Source: Cyclobacterium plantarum
GTDB lineage: Bacteria > Bacteroidota > Bacteroidia > Cytophagales > Cyclobacteriaceae
DNA: 64,000 nt
Direction: 5' to 3'
Assembly (NCBI RefSeq): GCF_011290685.1
Contig: NZ_JAANYN010000008.1
Span: 112,107 to 176,106, forward strand
Position 1 is the stretch's first letter. Every line of letters starts with the position of its first letter. Below the pieces are notes generated by a model. That model was not told the DNA's origin. It did not search any database and was given only the letters and a program-made list of their open reading frames with translations. This document shows positions 53,790 through 61,992 of this stretch, piece by piece. A program made the position numbers and the translations under genes.

Positions 53790-53945
53790 TTCGTTGATTC
53801 TGGAACTGCTTACCCCCAAATATTGAGAAGTGCTTTTTATTATGCTCATGCATTCGCAGTTTTATGACCTCCGAAAGGGTAGTAGATTGGATTGGGCAAT
53901 TACTCATAATTCGCCACCAAATCGGAAAGCAAATTCAGCTCCACG
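53790..53945. repeat. Intergenic segment related to 48452-48605
   Basis: It follows the parE remnant directly and shares TTCTGGAACTGCTTACCCCCAAATAT-type sequence and GCCACCAAATC with the segment behind the methyltransferase gene. Together with the two antitoxin copies this suggests an old duplication of the whole locus. Confidence 0.6.
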
Positions 53946-54044
53946 TACCCCTTCGCTTCTTTATTTCCTATGTTTTAGGGAACAGAAAGTAGTTCCTCGA
54001 TTCACTTTAGAATACATCTTGCCCGGATTATTTGAAAAGTTCTC

Positions 54045-54692
54045 CTATAAATATTTGTGTATTTCATTCCTTATTTCAAGATCAGCCTCCAAAAAGTTTT
54101 TCATTTCTTGAGAATTTTTATCACCTACAAACCGGGGCAATTTAGTGACATATGAATTAAATTCGTTAAATAGCTCCTTTTTATCAATATATGGAGCCTT
54201 TTCATTTAACATTTCAATATAAGTTAGCGTATCTAGGAATTCTGATTCAATTGATCGAGCTGAACCGATTTTGAAATAATTCGCCTCTGATAATTTTTGA
54301 TTTCCAAGGACTTCTATTTCTTTCTCAAACAGAATATAAAAATCTGACAATATGTCTTTTTCAGGATCAATTTTTTCACAAATCTGACAAATTTTATTAA
54401 TCGTCCTTGAAAACGATGGAGGAAGGTTTCCAAATTTTTGCTGATACTCACTGCCCTCCATCTTTCTTGTAATTGAGGTACTAATTAATTTCCTAATGTA
54501 TTCATTAAGGTCATGGTTTAACTTTACAAGTTCTTTTGCAGGTGCATAATACTTATTTTTCTTTTGCAACACCAATTGTTGATAGGCTATCCATCCGGCT
54601 ACTGTAATCAAAATAGTTTGAATGGTAATCATTCCTGAATCCCATAGGGAGGTTATATTGTCAATCAGATAATGAAATTGTTCTACTGTCAT
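54045..54692 (-). CDS. Membrane-anchored protein of unknown function coupled to the RhuM-Fic gene
   Basis: The 215-residue product has one N-terminal membrane segment (about residues 22-44, ITIQTILITVAGWIAYQQLVL) and a long helical cytoplasmic part with a Cys pair (NKICQICEKID). No family recognised. Its ATG overlaps the stop of the upstream RhuM-Fic frame by four bases (54689-54692), so it was co-translated with it. Such coupling suggests a partner, target or inhibitor of the Fic protein, but the sequence does not show which. Confidence 0.6.
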   Translation of the reverse strand: MTVEQFHYLIDNITSLWDSGMITIQTILITVAGWIAYQQLVLQKKNKYYAPAKELVKLNHDLNEYIRKLISTSITRKMEGSEYQQKFGNLPPSFSRTINKICQICEKIDPEKDILSDFYILFEKEIEVLGNQKLSEANYFKIGSARSIESEFLDTLTYIEMLNEKAPYIDKKELFNEFNSYVTKLPRFVGDKNSQEMKNFLEADLEIRNEIHKYL

Positions 54693-55671
54693 TCTCTATT
54701 CCGATTAAGAACACTGATCACCAATTTTTTCACCGCATCCATTTCTTCTGGTTTGCTTGAGGCAATGAATAAGGTTAAACTGGCCAAGGCATCATTGCTG
54801 ATTATCGGGATGCCTTCGCTGTTATGAAGAATATTATTCTGCTTCAAAAATAGAAGGAAGCAGGCTGCGGCAATTCTTTTGTTGCCGTCAACGAAACTAT
54901 GGTTTTTAATGATCAGGTAAAGAAGGGTGGCCGCTTTTTCTTCCAGGGTAGGGTAGAAGTCTTCTTCGTCAAAGCCCTTGCCGATCTGTGAAACAGCACT
55001 TTCAAAGCTTCCATCTTTTTCTATGCCAAAAACACCGGATTCAAACTCGGACCTCATGGAAGAAATTACACTTTGGTAATCAGCTAATCCCGGATAATTC
55101 GTCTTTTTCTTAGTTAATCCTTTTTTATCCAGGTTTTCATGGTCATAATCATCAAGCAATTCCAGCCCTTTGGCAAAATGGTTAAGCCAATCCAGGTTTT
55201 GATCATCTGCTTTTTGTTCAATTGCCCGGCTTAGTATTCTAATTCCATCCTTAAGCGTTTGAACTTCTTGTTGTTTTTGTGCCAGTCTTTTTTCATTGAT
55301 GGCGTAGCCCTGCACCAGGTAATCTTTAAGTCGCTGGGTGGCCCATTGGCGGAATCTAGTCCCCTGTTGTGATTTGATGCGATAGCCGACTGAAATGATA
55401 ACATCTAAATTATAGTGCTTATTATTTTCTTTTGGGTTTTACCCACGATAGCGCCATGGGGAGTGGTATGTCGGAATTCCCGACACACCACTTGCTCTTC
55501 TAATTCCCCTTCTTTAAATACATTTCCAATATGCTCAGTGATAGTACTTCTTCCTTTGTCAAAGAGGTCTGCAATTTGTTCTTGAGATAGCCACACAGTA
55601 TCCTGCTCAAACTTTACCTCTATTTTAGTTTGACCATCACTACCTTTGTAGATTTCGATTTGGCTTTCCAT
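54689..55671 (-). pseudogene. RhuM-Fic/DOC family protein with one-base frameshift
   Basis: The 5' part (from ATG 55671) encodes the RhuM N-terminus: ESQIEIYKGSDGQTKIEVKF, DTVWLSQEQIADLF, TEHIGNVFKEGELEEQ. At 55430-55433 the A-run on the coding strand is one base short: adding one A gives KTQKENNKHYNLDVIISVGY, after which RIKSQQGTRFRQWATQRLKDYLVQGYAINEKRL continues in the other frame. The C-terminal part (54689-55315) carries the Fic motif HSFVDGNKRIAA of AMP-transferases or phosphotransferases. Without the shift the protein would be about 327 residues. It could be a real inactivation, phase variation in the A-run, or a sequencing error. Confidence 0.85.
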
Positions 55672-55820
55672 AAAAGATTTTCCCTAAAATTTTACTCGAA
55701 TTCCTTCAATTCATTGTCTTTCACACATCATGGAGCATAGGTATTTCCAAATATAGCAATTTACGAATATCAAGGGTGATGATGAACTGACATCCTGTAG
55801 TAAAAAAATAATGCTTATTT

Positions 55821-55935
55821 TATTGTTTCTTATCTACCGTCCATTTCATAAGCTTGAATAAGCAACTCAAATGGTAAGCGCATCCTTTCTTAAATCTTTC
55901 TGATCCTGCCGATGGTAAGCACGTTTTTTGTGTTA
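55821..55935. repeat. Degenerate segment related to 44904-45045
   Basis: Shares TTGTTTCTT, TTGAATAAGCAACTCAA, a CTGATCC block and GATGGTA with the segment before the BspA gene, in order. It lies in the gap between the RhuM-Fic frame and the gene at 55962; no gene is recognised in it. Confidence 0.45.
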
Positions 55936-55961
55936 ATGCATCATGCCAATGGGAGTTATCC

Positions 55962-56429
55962 CTAAAATTGATACCGATTTGCCATAGCAGTAGCAATCTT
56001 TGATTTATTCTTGAAAAAATAAGAAATAAAATCTTCCGGTAAGGTCAGGTGATCATACACTTCATCATAGAAATGTAAGGAGGCAGAAAATACCAGGGTT
56101 TTCATTTTGTGTAATCGAAAACATAGCGGGCCCTCTTCGAATTCCATCTGGGTAACCTCCATATCGGCTTCCCGGTTGAGGTACCGGATCCAACTATTAT
56201 TGTAACCCAATGCTTCAAAATCATTGATGTTCTGGATTCTAAACCCCTCAATAAACTCGTGAAGGCTTTCCTCTTCAGTGAACAAATTAAAGGAAAATTC
56301 CAGTTCTTCGATTTCAAAATCATAATTGGAACAAATCGACCCGTCAATCAAATAAATGGACAGGCCATTTTGGGTTTGGAATCCGGGTTTTTTGGAGGAA
56401 AGGTACTGGGCTAATTCTTCGACGGTCAT
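55962..56429 (-). CDS. Small cytoplasmic protein of unknown function
   Basis: The 155-residue product has no signal peptide or membrane segment. It is acidic, with a mixed alpha/beta look: VEELAQYLSSKKPGFQTQNG, ELEFSFNLFTEEESLHEFIEGF, MEVTQMEFEEGPLCFRLHKM. I do not recognise the family and see no catalytic motif. It lies 76 bases upstream of nothing else on its strand; the mnmE gene follows upstream in the same direction with a hairpin between them. Confidence 0.5.
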   Translation of the reverse strand: MTVEELAQYLSSKKPGFQTQNGLSIYLIDGSICSNYDFEIEELEFSFNLFTEEESLHEFIEGFRIQNINDFEALGYNNSWIRYLNREADMEVTQMEFEEGPLCFRLHKMKTLVFSASLHFYDEVYDHLTLPEDFISYFFKNKSKIATAMANRYQF

Positions 56430-56476
56430 TTTAGATATTTATAAAATCGAGGATCAATCACTAATTTTCACGGTGA

Positions 56477-56507
56477 AACCTTCGAGGTTTTGAAAACCTC
56501 AAAGGTT
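56477..56507 (-). terminator. Hairpin behind mnmE, same family as the 94-bp tandem repeat
   Basis: AACCTTCGAGGTTTT and GAAAACCTCAAAGGTT fold into a nearly perfect stem, starting at the mnmE stop codon. The sequence is a variant of the second hairpin of the 43181-43430 repeat, so a dispersed palindromic element appears to serve as terminator here. Confidence 0.65.
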
Positions 56508-57888
56508 ACTTTCCGATACAAAACTTACTAAAAATATTCGCCAACAAATCATCCGTGGTAATCTCTCCGGTGATCTCGCCCAGGTAGTGCAGGGAGCGGC
56601 GGATATCCATGGCCAGAAAATCATTGGTCACTTCCTGCTCCAGTCCGTTCAGCACATCTAACAAAGACTCCCGGGTCCGGTTCAGAGAATCGTAATGCCG
56701 GATATTGGTGACAATGGTATTGCCGGTTTTGAATTTGTCCAGATTGACCAATTCCAGTATCTTTTTTTTCAATCCATCCAGATTTTCCCTTTTTCCGGAT
56801 GAGATAAATATCGTGTCTGGGAAAATATCCTTTAACTCATTGATCAATTGATGATTACCTTTATCCATTTTATTGGCTACTTTAAGGAAGGGAACTCCTA
56901 AATTTTCCAATAAGTTGACGTCACGGTGGATTTCCACCATATCGGTATCGCCCAGGTCAAAGAGGTACAGGATCAAAGAAGCCGCCTTCATTTTTTCCCG
57001 CGTACGGCTTACGCCCATGGCCTCTATGGTGTCGGTGGTTTCCCGCAAGCCTGCAGTATCTATAAAGCGAAAAATTACCCCGCCTATATTGATTTCATCT
57101 TCAATAAAATCCCTGGTGGTGCCAGCTATCTCTGAAACAATGGCCTTTTCTTCATTGAGAAGGGCATTGAGCAGGGTGGACTTTCCCGCGTTGGGTTTTC
57201 CTGCGATGACGGTGGGCACTCCGTTTTTGATCACATTGCCCAGGTCAAAGCTGCTGATCAGGTTTTCTACTACCCGCAGCAGTTTTTCAACCAATACCCG
57301 CAAATCATCCCTGCTGGCAAACTCCACATCCTCTTCTGTAAAATCAAGTTCCAGTTCGATCATGGAGGCGAAATGGATCAATTCCGTTCGCAAGCCTGCT
57401 ATTTCTCCCGAAAATCCGCCACGCATCTGATTCATGGCGGCCTGATGGGATGCTTCTGAATCGGAGTGGATCAGATCCGCCACTGCCTCTGCCTGGGCCA
57501 GATCAAACTGACCATTGAGAAAAGCCCTTTGGGTAAATTCCCCGGGCAGGGCAGGCCTGGCACCTTTTCGGATCATCAGTTTAATCACCTGGTTGACAAT
57601 ATAGGAGGAGCCATGTGTGGATATTTCCACCACATTTTCTTTGGTAAAGGATTTTGGTGCGATAAAAAGGGAAACCAGCACTTCATCGATTACCTTTTCC
57701 CCATCGCGTACGGTGCCAAGGTGGATGGTATGGCTGCTTTGCTGTTCCAGATTTTTACCAAAAAATACCTGGTTTGTGAGCCGGATGGCATCTTTACCGG
57801 AAAGCCGGATTACGGCAATGGCACCTACTCCCTGAGGAGTGGCCAGGGCTATGATGGTATCTTCTTTTTGACTGTGAATTTGTGGCAT
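56506..57888 (-). CDS. mnmE: tRNA modification GTPase MnmE
   Basis: Full-length (460 residues): N-terminal formyl-tetrahydrofolate-binding domain (about 1-120, ATPQGVGAIAVIRLSG and PGEFTQRAFLNG), helical domain, G domain with Walker A GKPNAGKST (230-238), G2/G3 GTTRDFIED and DTAGLRET, G4 NKMD, and the terminal FCIGK (456-460) with the family Cys. With MnmG it makes 5-carboxymethylaminomethyl-uridine at the tRNA wobble position. It is one base downstream of the thioredoxin gene stop, so the two are probably cotranscribed. Confidence 0.97.
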   Translation of the reverse strand: MPQIHSQKEDTIIALATPQGVGAIAVIRLSGKDAIRLTNQVFFGKNLEQQSSHTIHLGTVRDGEKVIDEVLVSLFIAPKSFTKENVVEISTHGSSYIVNQVIKLMIRKGARPALPGEFTQRAFLNGQFDLAQAEAVADLIHSDSEASHQAAMNQMRGGFSGEIAGLRTELIHFASMIELELDFTEEDVEFASRDDLRVLVEKLLRVVENLISSFDLGNVIKNGVPTVIAGKPNAGKSTLLNALLNEEKAIVSEIAGTTRDFIEDEINIGGVIFRFIDTAGLRETTDTIEAMGVSRTREKMKAASLILYLFDLGDTDMVEIHRDVNLLENLGVPFLKVANKMDKGNHQLINELKDIFPDTIFISSGKRENLDGLKKKILELVNLDKFKTGNTIVTNIRHYDSLNRTRESLLDVLNGLEQEVTNDFLAMDIRRSLHYLGEITGEITTDDLLANIFSKFCIGK

Positions 57889-58350
57889 TTAATGTTTGAA
57901 ATTTTCAAGCAGGGCCATCAGCGATTCAACAAATGGTTTGGCTTCCCTATAGCCAGGCAATTGGGTGATGTTTTCCATAGTTGCATCCATGATGACAAAA
58001 TTGGGGTAGGATCTTACCCGCATGGCACGGGCCATTTCTTCCTCTGAATATTCCTTTCCCCTGAATTCAAATTTCTTTTTTGCGTCCTCAGCATTCAGTT
58101 TTACGGCATAAAAATTTTCGTTCACATAACTGATGACCTTTTTATCGGTAAAGGTTTCCCTATCCATTTTTTTACACCAACCACACCAATCTGTATAGAC
58201 ATCAACGAGGATCATTTTAGGACTTTCTTCCACCTTATCGATTACCTCTTCAAAACTATACCAGGTAATGGCCTCCTTCTGCGCTTTCAAAGGGAGTGAA
58301 ACCATTAGCCCCAACATCACAATCCCCAATATTTTTTTCATATGTTTCAT
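57889..58350 (-). CDS. Secreted thioredoxin-family protein
   Basis: From ATG 58350 (or 58341) the product has about 153 residues: a signal peptide (KILGIVMLGLMVSLPLKAQ) and one thioredoxin fold with the active site YTDWCGWCKKMD, then YAVKLNAEDAKKKFEFRGKEY and the cis-Pro region VRSYPNFVIMD. The CGWC site and TWCGWCK pattern put it with DUF255/thioredoxin_7 proteins that act as periplasmic thiol reductases or oxidases. The long frame start at 58416 would bury the signal peptide. It lies next to mnmE. Confidence 0.88.
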   Translation of the reverse strand: MKHMKKILGIVMLGLMVSLPLKAQKEAITWYSFEEVIDKVEESPKMILVDVYTDWCGWCKKMDRETFTDKKVISYVNENFYAVKLNAEDAKKKFEFRGKEYSEEEMARAMRVRSYPNFVIMDATMENITQLPGYREAKPFVESLMALLENFKH

Positions 58351-58442
58351 GATTAACGCGACAAATATATCAATTTCTGTTCCTTTTTTTATCAGGTAAA
58401 TTTGACTTAAAACCAAAATTGCAGCTCCCTGGTTCCACGAGC

Positions 58443-59114
58443 TCAGGCCGGGTGCAACATCACCTGTATATTGGCCGAAACTTCCTTAGAAACAAATACT
58501 TTCTTTTGCCCATCTATAAGCAACTCCTGAGAACCATCAAACTCAATGGTATCTAAAACCTCAACCTTTGCACCAATATAAATGCCTACCTTATCCAGGT
58601 ATTTCAAAAAGGCGGCACTACTGTTATTGACAGCCACTATTTTTCCGACTTGACCGCTGCGTACCTCGCTCAGTACAATCCTCGGTTTGCTGCTTAGTTC
58701 TCCAAATTCATCAGGTATGGGGTCTCCATGGGGATCAAATTTGGGAAATCCCAGGTACTCGTCCAGGCGCCTTACAAGTAGGGGAGAATTTACATGTTCC
58801 AATTCTTCAGCAAGGGTATCAATTTCATCCCAATTGAATTTTAACTTCTCTACCAAAAACACTTCCCAAAGTCTGTTTCTACGGATGATGTGAAGGGCCG
58901 TTTTGTGACCCGAATCCGTCAGGCTTACACCGTGGTATTTCTTATAATCGATCAATTCTTTTTCAGCCAATCGTTTCAGCATGTCGCTGACTGATGCGGC
59001 CTTGGATTGGATGAGGGAGGCAATCTCATTGGTGGATACTTTTTCAGGCCCTTCTTCCAGTAAATGGTAAATCGCTTTGAGGTAGTTTTCTTCAGCAGGG
59101 GTAAGTTTTTTCAT
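58443..59114 (-). CDS. DtxR/MntR-family metal-dependent transcriptional regulator
   Basis: The 223-residue protein has the DtxR winged helix (LTPAEENYLKAIYHLLEEG, STNEIASLIQSKAASVSDML, ELIDYKKYHGVSLTDSGHKTA), a dimerisation domain with metal ligands (IIRRNRLWEVFLVE, ELEHVNSPLLVRRLDEYLGFP, FDPHGDPIP) and a C-terminal FeoA/SH3-like domain (SSKPRIVLSEVRSGQVGKIV...). It represses metal-uptake genes when loaded with Mn or Fe. A matching palindrome at 59140-59155 sits just upstream, pointing to autoregulation. Monocistronic. Confidence 0.93.
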   Translation of the reverse strand: MKKLTPAEENYLKAIYHLLEEGPEKVSTNEIASLIQSKAASVSDMLKRLAEKELIDYKKYHGVSLTDSGHKTALHIIRRNRLWEVFLVEKLKFNWDEIDTLAEELEHVNSPLLVRRLDEYLGFPKFDPHGDPIPDEFGELSSKPRIVLSEVRSGQVGKIVAVNNSSAAFLKYLDKVGIYIGAKVEVLDTIEFDGSQELLIDGQKKVFVSKEVSANIQVMLHPA

Positions 59115-59139
59115 GGTTATATTTTTGACAAAAATAAGA

Positions 59140-59155
59140 TTTAGACTGATCTAAA
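59140..59155. promoter_or_regulatory. DtxR-type operator TTTAGACTGATCTAAA
   Basis: A perfect 6-bp inverted repeat (TTTAGA / TCTAAA, 4-base centre) 25 bases upstream of the DtxR gene. It resembles the TTAGG/TTTAGA-type palindromes bound by DtxR and MntR proteins, so self-repression is likely. The rest of 59115-59366 has no gene. Confidence 0.65.
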
Positions 59156-59366
59156 AAAAAATTAAATCAGCGACTAAAATGCTTGTGGATAAGTCCGTAT
59201 TTAATGTTTTGGAATTTTAAGATTGAACTATAAAATATTTTAGCCCTGTCTAAAAATAATATAAATAGTTGATTTATTGCATTTTAAACAATTATAAAAC
59301 TTAGGAATAGCCTGAATGAGAGCGTTTTTCCGGGTATAAGAAAAGTACAATTTACCCCGGTTAGCG

Positions 59367-60503
59367 CTAAAGTAAAGCTTCAATCAACTGTTGAAAAGAT
59401 TTTTTTTCTGCCTGCCAACTGACTTCAATCCCGGGTGGGATTTTGTAAAAATACATACTGGAAAATTTTTCCCAGCTCGCCTTTATCCTTTTCGTATCTC
59501 CAAAGTCGATCACTATACCTGCGGGATATTTTTGTATCATATCTTCCCAGATTTTATTTTTTGTAATAAGTATGGGTTTCTGATGGGCAATTCCTTCGTA
59601 AAGTTTGGTCGGGATTTTATCCCTGATACTGGGAAGTAACTTGTAAGGAAGAAGGAGTATGTCTGCTTTTTGGATTTCCCGCAGGATGTGGGGATGAGGT
59701 AATGGATCCGGAGAAAGTTGAAGGTGAATACCAGGCTGCGTTTTGACCTTTGATTGAAGTTCGGATGCATAAGAGGGCAAGGGGCAATGGCCGATTACAT
59801 ACAGGCTGGCTCCAGGTACCATACGCCTGAGTTCAATAAACCAGTCGATCGCAGCAGAAACTCCATACACCCTGGCAATGGTGCCGGTCAGCAAAAAATG
59901 CGGTGATTGGACCTTTTCGATCCGAAAAGAAGGCAAAAATTTATCTGGTAAATGGGCCTTATTTTGGATCACTGTATGGTTTTTAATGGCTGGCATTTCC
60001 TGCACAAAACATTTCTCAGCAAATAGAAAATGGTCAATAAAGGGATGGCTCAGTTTTTCAAAAAAAAAGACAAGCATTTTAGCCAGGAATTTTCTAAATC
60101 CAAATAGTGTTTGGTTGTGCTGCAGGTTCAACAAATAATTCTCCTGAACATCATAAACCAGCTTGTACGACAGGATTGCTTTCCCCAATACAGCCATTGG
60201 CAAAAGCTCATAGGTGCTGACGATAACTATCCTGGGTTTGATCTTTAAAAGCTGAAAAAAGAATTTGAAGGGTACCAAAATCCTGGTAGGGTGAGTCCTG
60301 TTTTTGGAAAAAATCACCTTAAAATTAATATTTTCACTAATTGGTATTTTTTTTGAAGAAAAACCTATGATGTTAAGGTGGTATTTATTTGTTTCACGCA
60401 ATGAAAATCCCAGCTTAAACAACATTCTGGAATCATTTACAGGTTTAAGGATGGAAGCCAGGACTATAGGGATTTTTTTTCTCATCATTCGGTAATCATT
60501 CAA
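59367..60503 (-). CDS. Glycosyltransferase, GT4/GT1 superfamily (GT-B fold)
   Basis: The 378-residue protein has a GT-B layout: N-terminal domain with KPRIVIVSTYELLPMAVLG and SYKLVYDVQENYL, a hinge near FLLTGTIARVYGVSAA, and a C-terminal domain with PGASLYVIGHCPL, ILREIQKADILLLPYKLLPSIRDKIPTKLYEGIAHQKPILI (the KLYE segment with the conserved Glu). No signal peptide. It is likely to use a nucleotide sugar in surface polysaccharide or glycolipid synthesis; the substrate is unknown. It is divergent from dapD with only 23 bases between the annotated starts, so translation may begin at the Met at 60488 or 60485. Confidence 0.8.
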   Translation of the reverse strand: MNDYRMMRKKIPIVLASILKPVNDSRMLFKLGFSLRETNKYHLNIIGFSSKKIPISENINFKVIFSKNRTHPTRILVPFKFFFQLLKIKPRIVIVSTYELLPMAVLGKAILSYKLVYDVQENYLLNLQHNQTLFGFRKFLAKMLVFFFEKLSHPFIDHFLFAEKCFVQEMPAIKNHTVIQNKAHLPDKFLPSFRIEKVQSPHFLLTGTIARVYGVSAAIDWFIELRRMVPGASLYVIGHCPLPSYASELQSKVKTQPGIHLQLSPDPLPHPHILREIQKADILLLPYKLLPSIRDKIPTKLYEGIAHQKPILITKNKIWEDMIQKYPAGIVIDFGDTKRIKASWEKFSSMYFYKIPPGIEVSWQAEKKSFQQLIEALL

Positions 60504-60526
60504 ACAAAGCTAATATTTAAAACTTT

Positions 60527-61342
60527 ATGGAATTACAGCACATTATAGAAAAAGCCTGGGATAACAGGGATTTGTTAAACGAAAAGGATGTACAGATTGC
60601 CATCAAAACTGTTATTGCAGATTTGGATAATGGTACATTACGGGTTGCTGAACCGCAGGAAGACGGATCTTGGAAAGTAAATGATTGGGTAAAAAAAGCT
60701 GTAATTCTTTATTTTCCCATTCAAAAAATGAGGACCATAGAAATTGGACCTTTTGAATTCCATGATAAAATGGCCCTTAAAACCAATTATGCCAAACAGG
60801 GTGTTCGGGTAGTTCCACATGCTGTTGCAAGATATGGCGCATTTCTTGCTAAGGGTGTAGTGATGATGCCTTCCTATGTCAATATCGGAGCTTATGTTGA
60901 CTCGGGTACCATGGTGGATACCTGGGCGACAGTAGGTTCCTGTGCTCAAATTGGTAAAAATGTACATCTGAGCGGTGGCGTTGGCATAGGAGGAGTACTG
61001 GAACCTATACAGGCCGCTCCTGTTATCGTGGAAGATGGTGCCTTTATTGGGTCCAGGGCAATTATCGTGGAAGGAGTAAGGATAGGGAAGGAAGCCGTCA
61101 TTGGAGCAGGTGTCACCCTGACCGCAAGCTCAAAGATCATAGATGTGACCGGAGATGCACCAAAGGAATACAAAGGTTATGTACCGGACAGATCTGTAGT
61201 CATACCCGGCTCCATAAAAAAATCCTTTAGTGCCGGCGAGTTTATGGTTCCTTGCGCTTTGATCATTGGTCAAAGAAAAGCTTCCACTGATTTAAAGACT
61301 TCTCTCAATGAAGCGCTTAGAGAAAACAGTGTTGCAGTTTAA
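60527..61342 (+). CDS. dapD: 2,3,4,5-tetrahydropyridine-2,6-dicarboxylate N-succinyltransferase
   Basis: The 271-residue enzyme has the N-terminal helical domain (IEKAWDNRDLLNEKDVQIAIKTVI) and the left-handed beta-helix hexapeptide repeats (VVMMPSYVNIGAYVDSGTMVDTWATVGSCAQIG, VHLSGGVGIGGVLEP, GAFIGSRAIIVEGVRIG), plus C-terminal SFSAGEFMVPCALIIG. It converts THDP plus succinyl-CoA to N-succinyl-2-amino-6-ketopimelate in lysine and diaminopimelate synthesis. Length and motifs fit the family closely. The TPR lipoprotein follows 14 bases later. Confidence 0.97.
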   Translation: MELQHIIEKAWDNRDLLNEKDVQIAIKTVIADLDNGTLRVAEPQEDGSWKVNDWVKKAVILYFPIQKMRTIEIGPFEFHDKMALKTNYAKQGVRVVPHAVARYGAFLAKGVVMMPSYVNIGAYVDSGTMVDTWATVGSCAQIGKNVHLSGGVGIGGVLEPIQAAPVIVEDGAFIGSRAIIVEGVRIGKEAVIGAGVTLTASSKIIDVTGDAPKEYKGYVPDRSVVIPGSIKKSFSAGEFMVPCALIIGQRKASTDLKTSLNEALRENSVAV

Positions 61343-61356
61343 ACGTAAAAAGTATT

Positions 61357-61959
61357 ATGATTTCGGTAAAAAACCTATTAAACATTTTTTTAATGGCCCT
61401 TTTATTGGCATCCTGTAATGAAAATTCTTCATCAAAAGGAGATGTGTATTACAGTGAGGGTCAATATGAGGAAGCCATAATGGCTTACGCCAGTTATTTG
61501 GAAAACAGGCCAAATAATGTAAAAGCACTTTACAATAAGGGTAGGGCACATGAGGAATTGAATGAGTTGAAAAAGGCAGAAGATAGTTTCAAGTTGGCTT
61601 TGAAGCAAGACCCCAAAAACATTCAGGTTTTGCTGAGTTTGTCAAATTTATACCACAAAAATGAACAGCCGGAATTGGCTTTAATGTATGCCGACAATGC
61701 TGTAGAAGTCGCTGGCGCTCCTGCTATGGCCTATTTTCTGAAGGCCAGGTCCATGCACCGCCTTGGGAATGTTAAGGAAGCGCTTAGGGAATACAATACG
61801 GCGATTAAAATGAGTCCTAAAAACGGACAAACGTATTATTACCGGGGAATGCTTTATGTAGCAACAGAGGAAGCTTCGAAAGCCTGTAGCGACTTTAGAA
61901 CTGCTGCAGAAAATGGTTATGATCCGGCTGATGAGGCCATAAAAAATTATTGTCCTTAA
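61357..61959 (+). CDS. TPR-repeat lipoprotein
   Basis: The 200-residue lipoprotein (ALLLASCNEN) is made of about four to five TPR units from residue 28 on: YYSEGQYEEAIMAYASYLENRPNN, ALYNKGRAHEELNELKKAEDSF, VLLSLSNLYHKNEQPELALMYA, AYFLKARSMHRLGNVKEALREY and TYYYRGMLYVATEEASKACSDF. TPR lipoproteins act as scaffolds in the envelope; no specific role can be assigned. It follows dapD by 14 bases and ends at a strong bidirectional terminator. Confidence 0.85.
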   Translation: MISVKNLLNIFLMALLLASCNENSSSKGDVYYSEGQYEEAIMAYASYLENRPNNVKALYNKGRAHEELNELKKAEDSFKLALKQDPKNIQVLLSLSNLYHKNEQPELALMYADNAVEVAGAPAMAYFLKARSMHRLGNVKEALREYNTAIKMSPKNGQTYYYRGMLYVATEEASKACSDFRTAAENGYDPADEAIKNYCP

Positions 61960-61961
61960 CA

Positions 61962-61988
61962 AAAAAGTCTGGTAAATCCAGACTTTTT
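61962..61988. terminator. Bidirectional intrinsic terminator
   Basis: AAAAAGTCTGG (61962-61972) and CCAGACTTTTT (61978-61988) pair perfectly over 11 bp with a 5-base loop and A/T runs on both sides. It separates the convergent TPR gene and Cys-rich gene. Confidence 0.92.
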
Positions 61989-61992
61989 TTTT

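Noticed and set aside
57466-58047. 193-codon plus-strand frame across mnmE and the thioredoxin gene
   Set aside because: Antisense to two confidently identified genes and without any recognisable motif.
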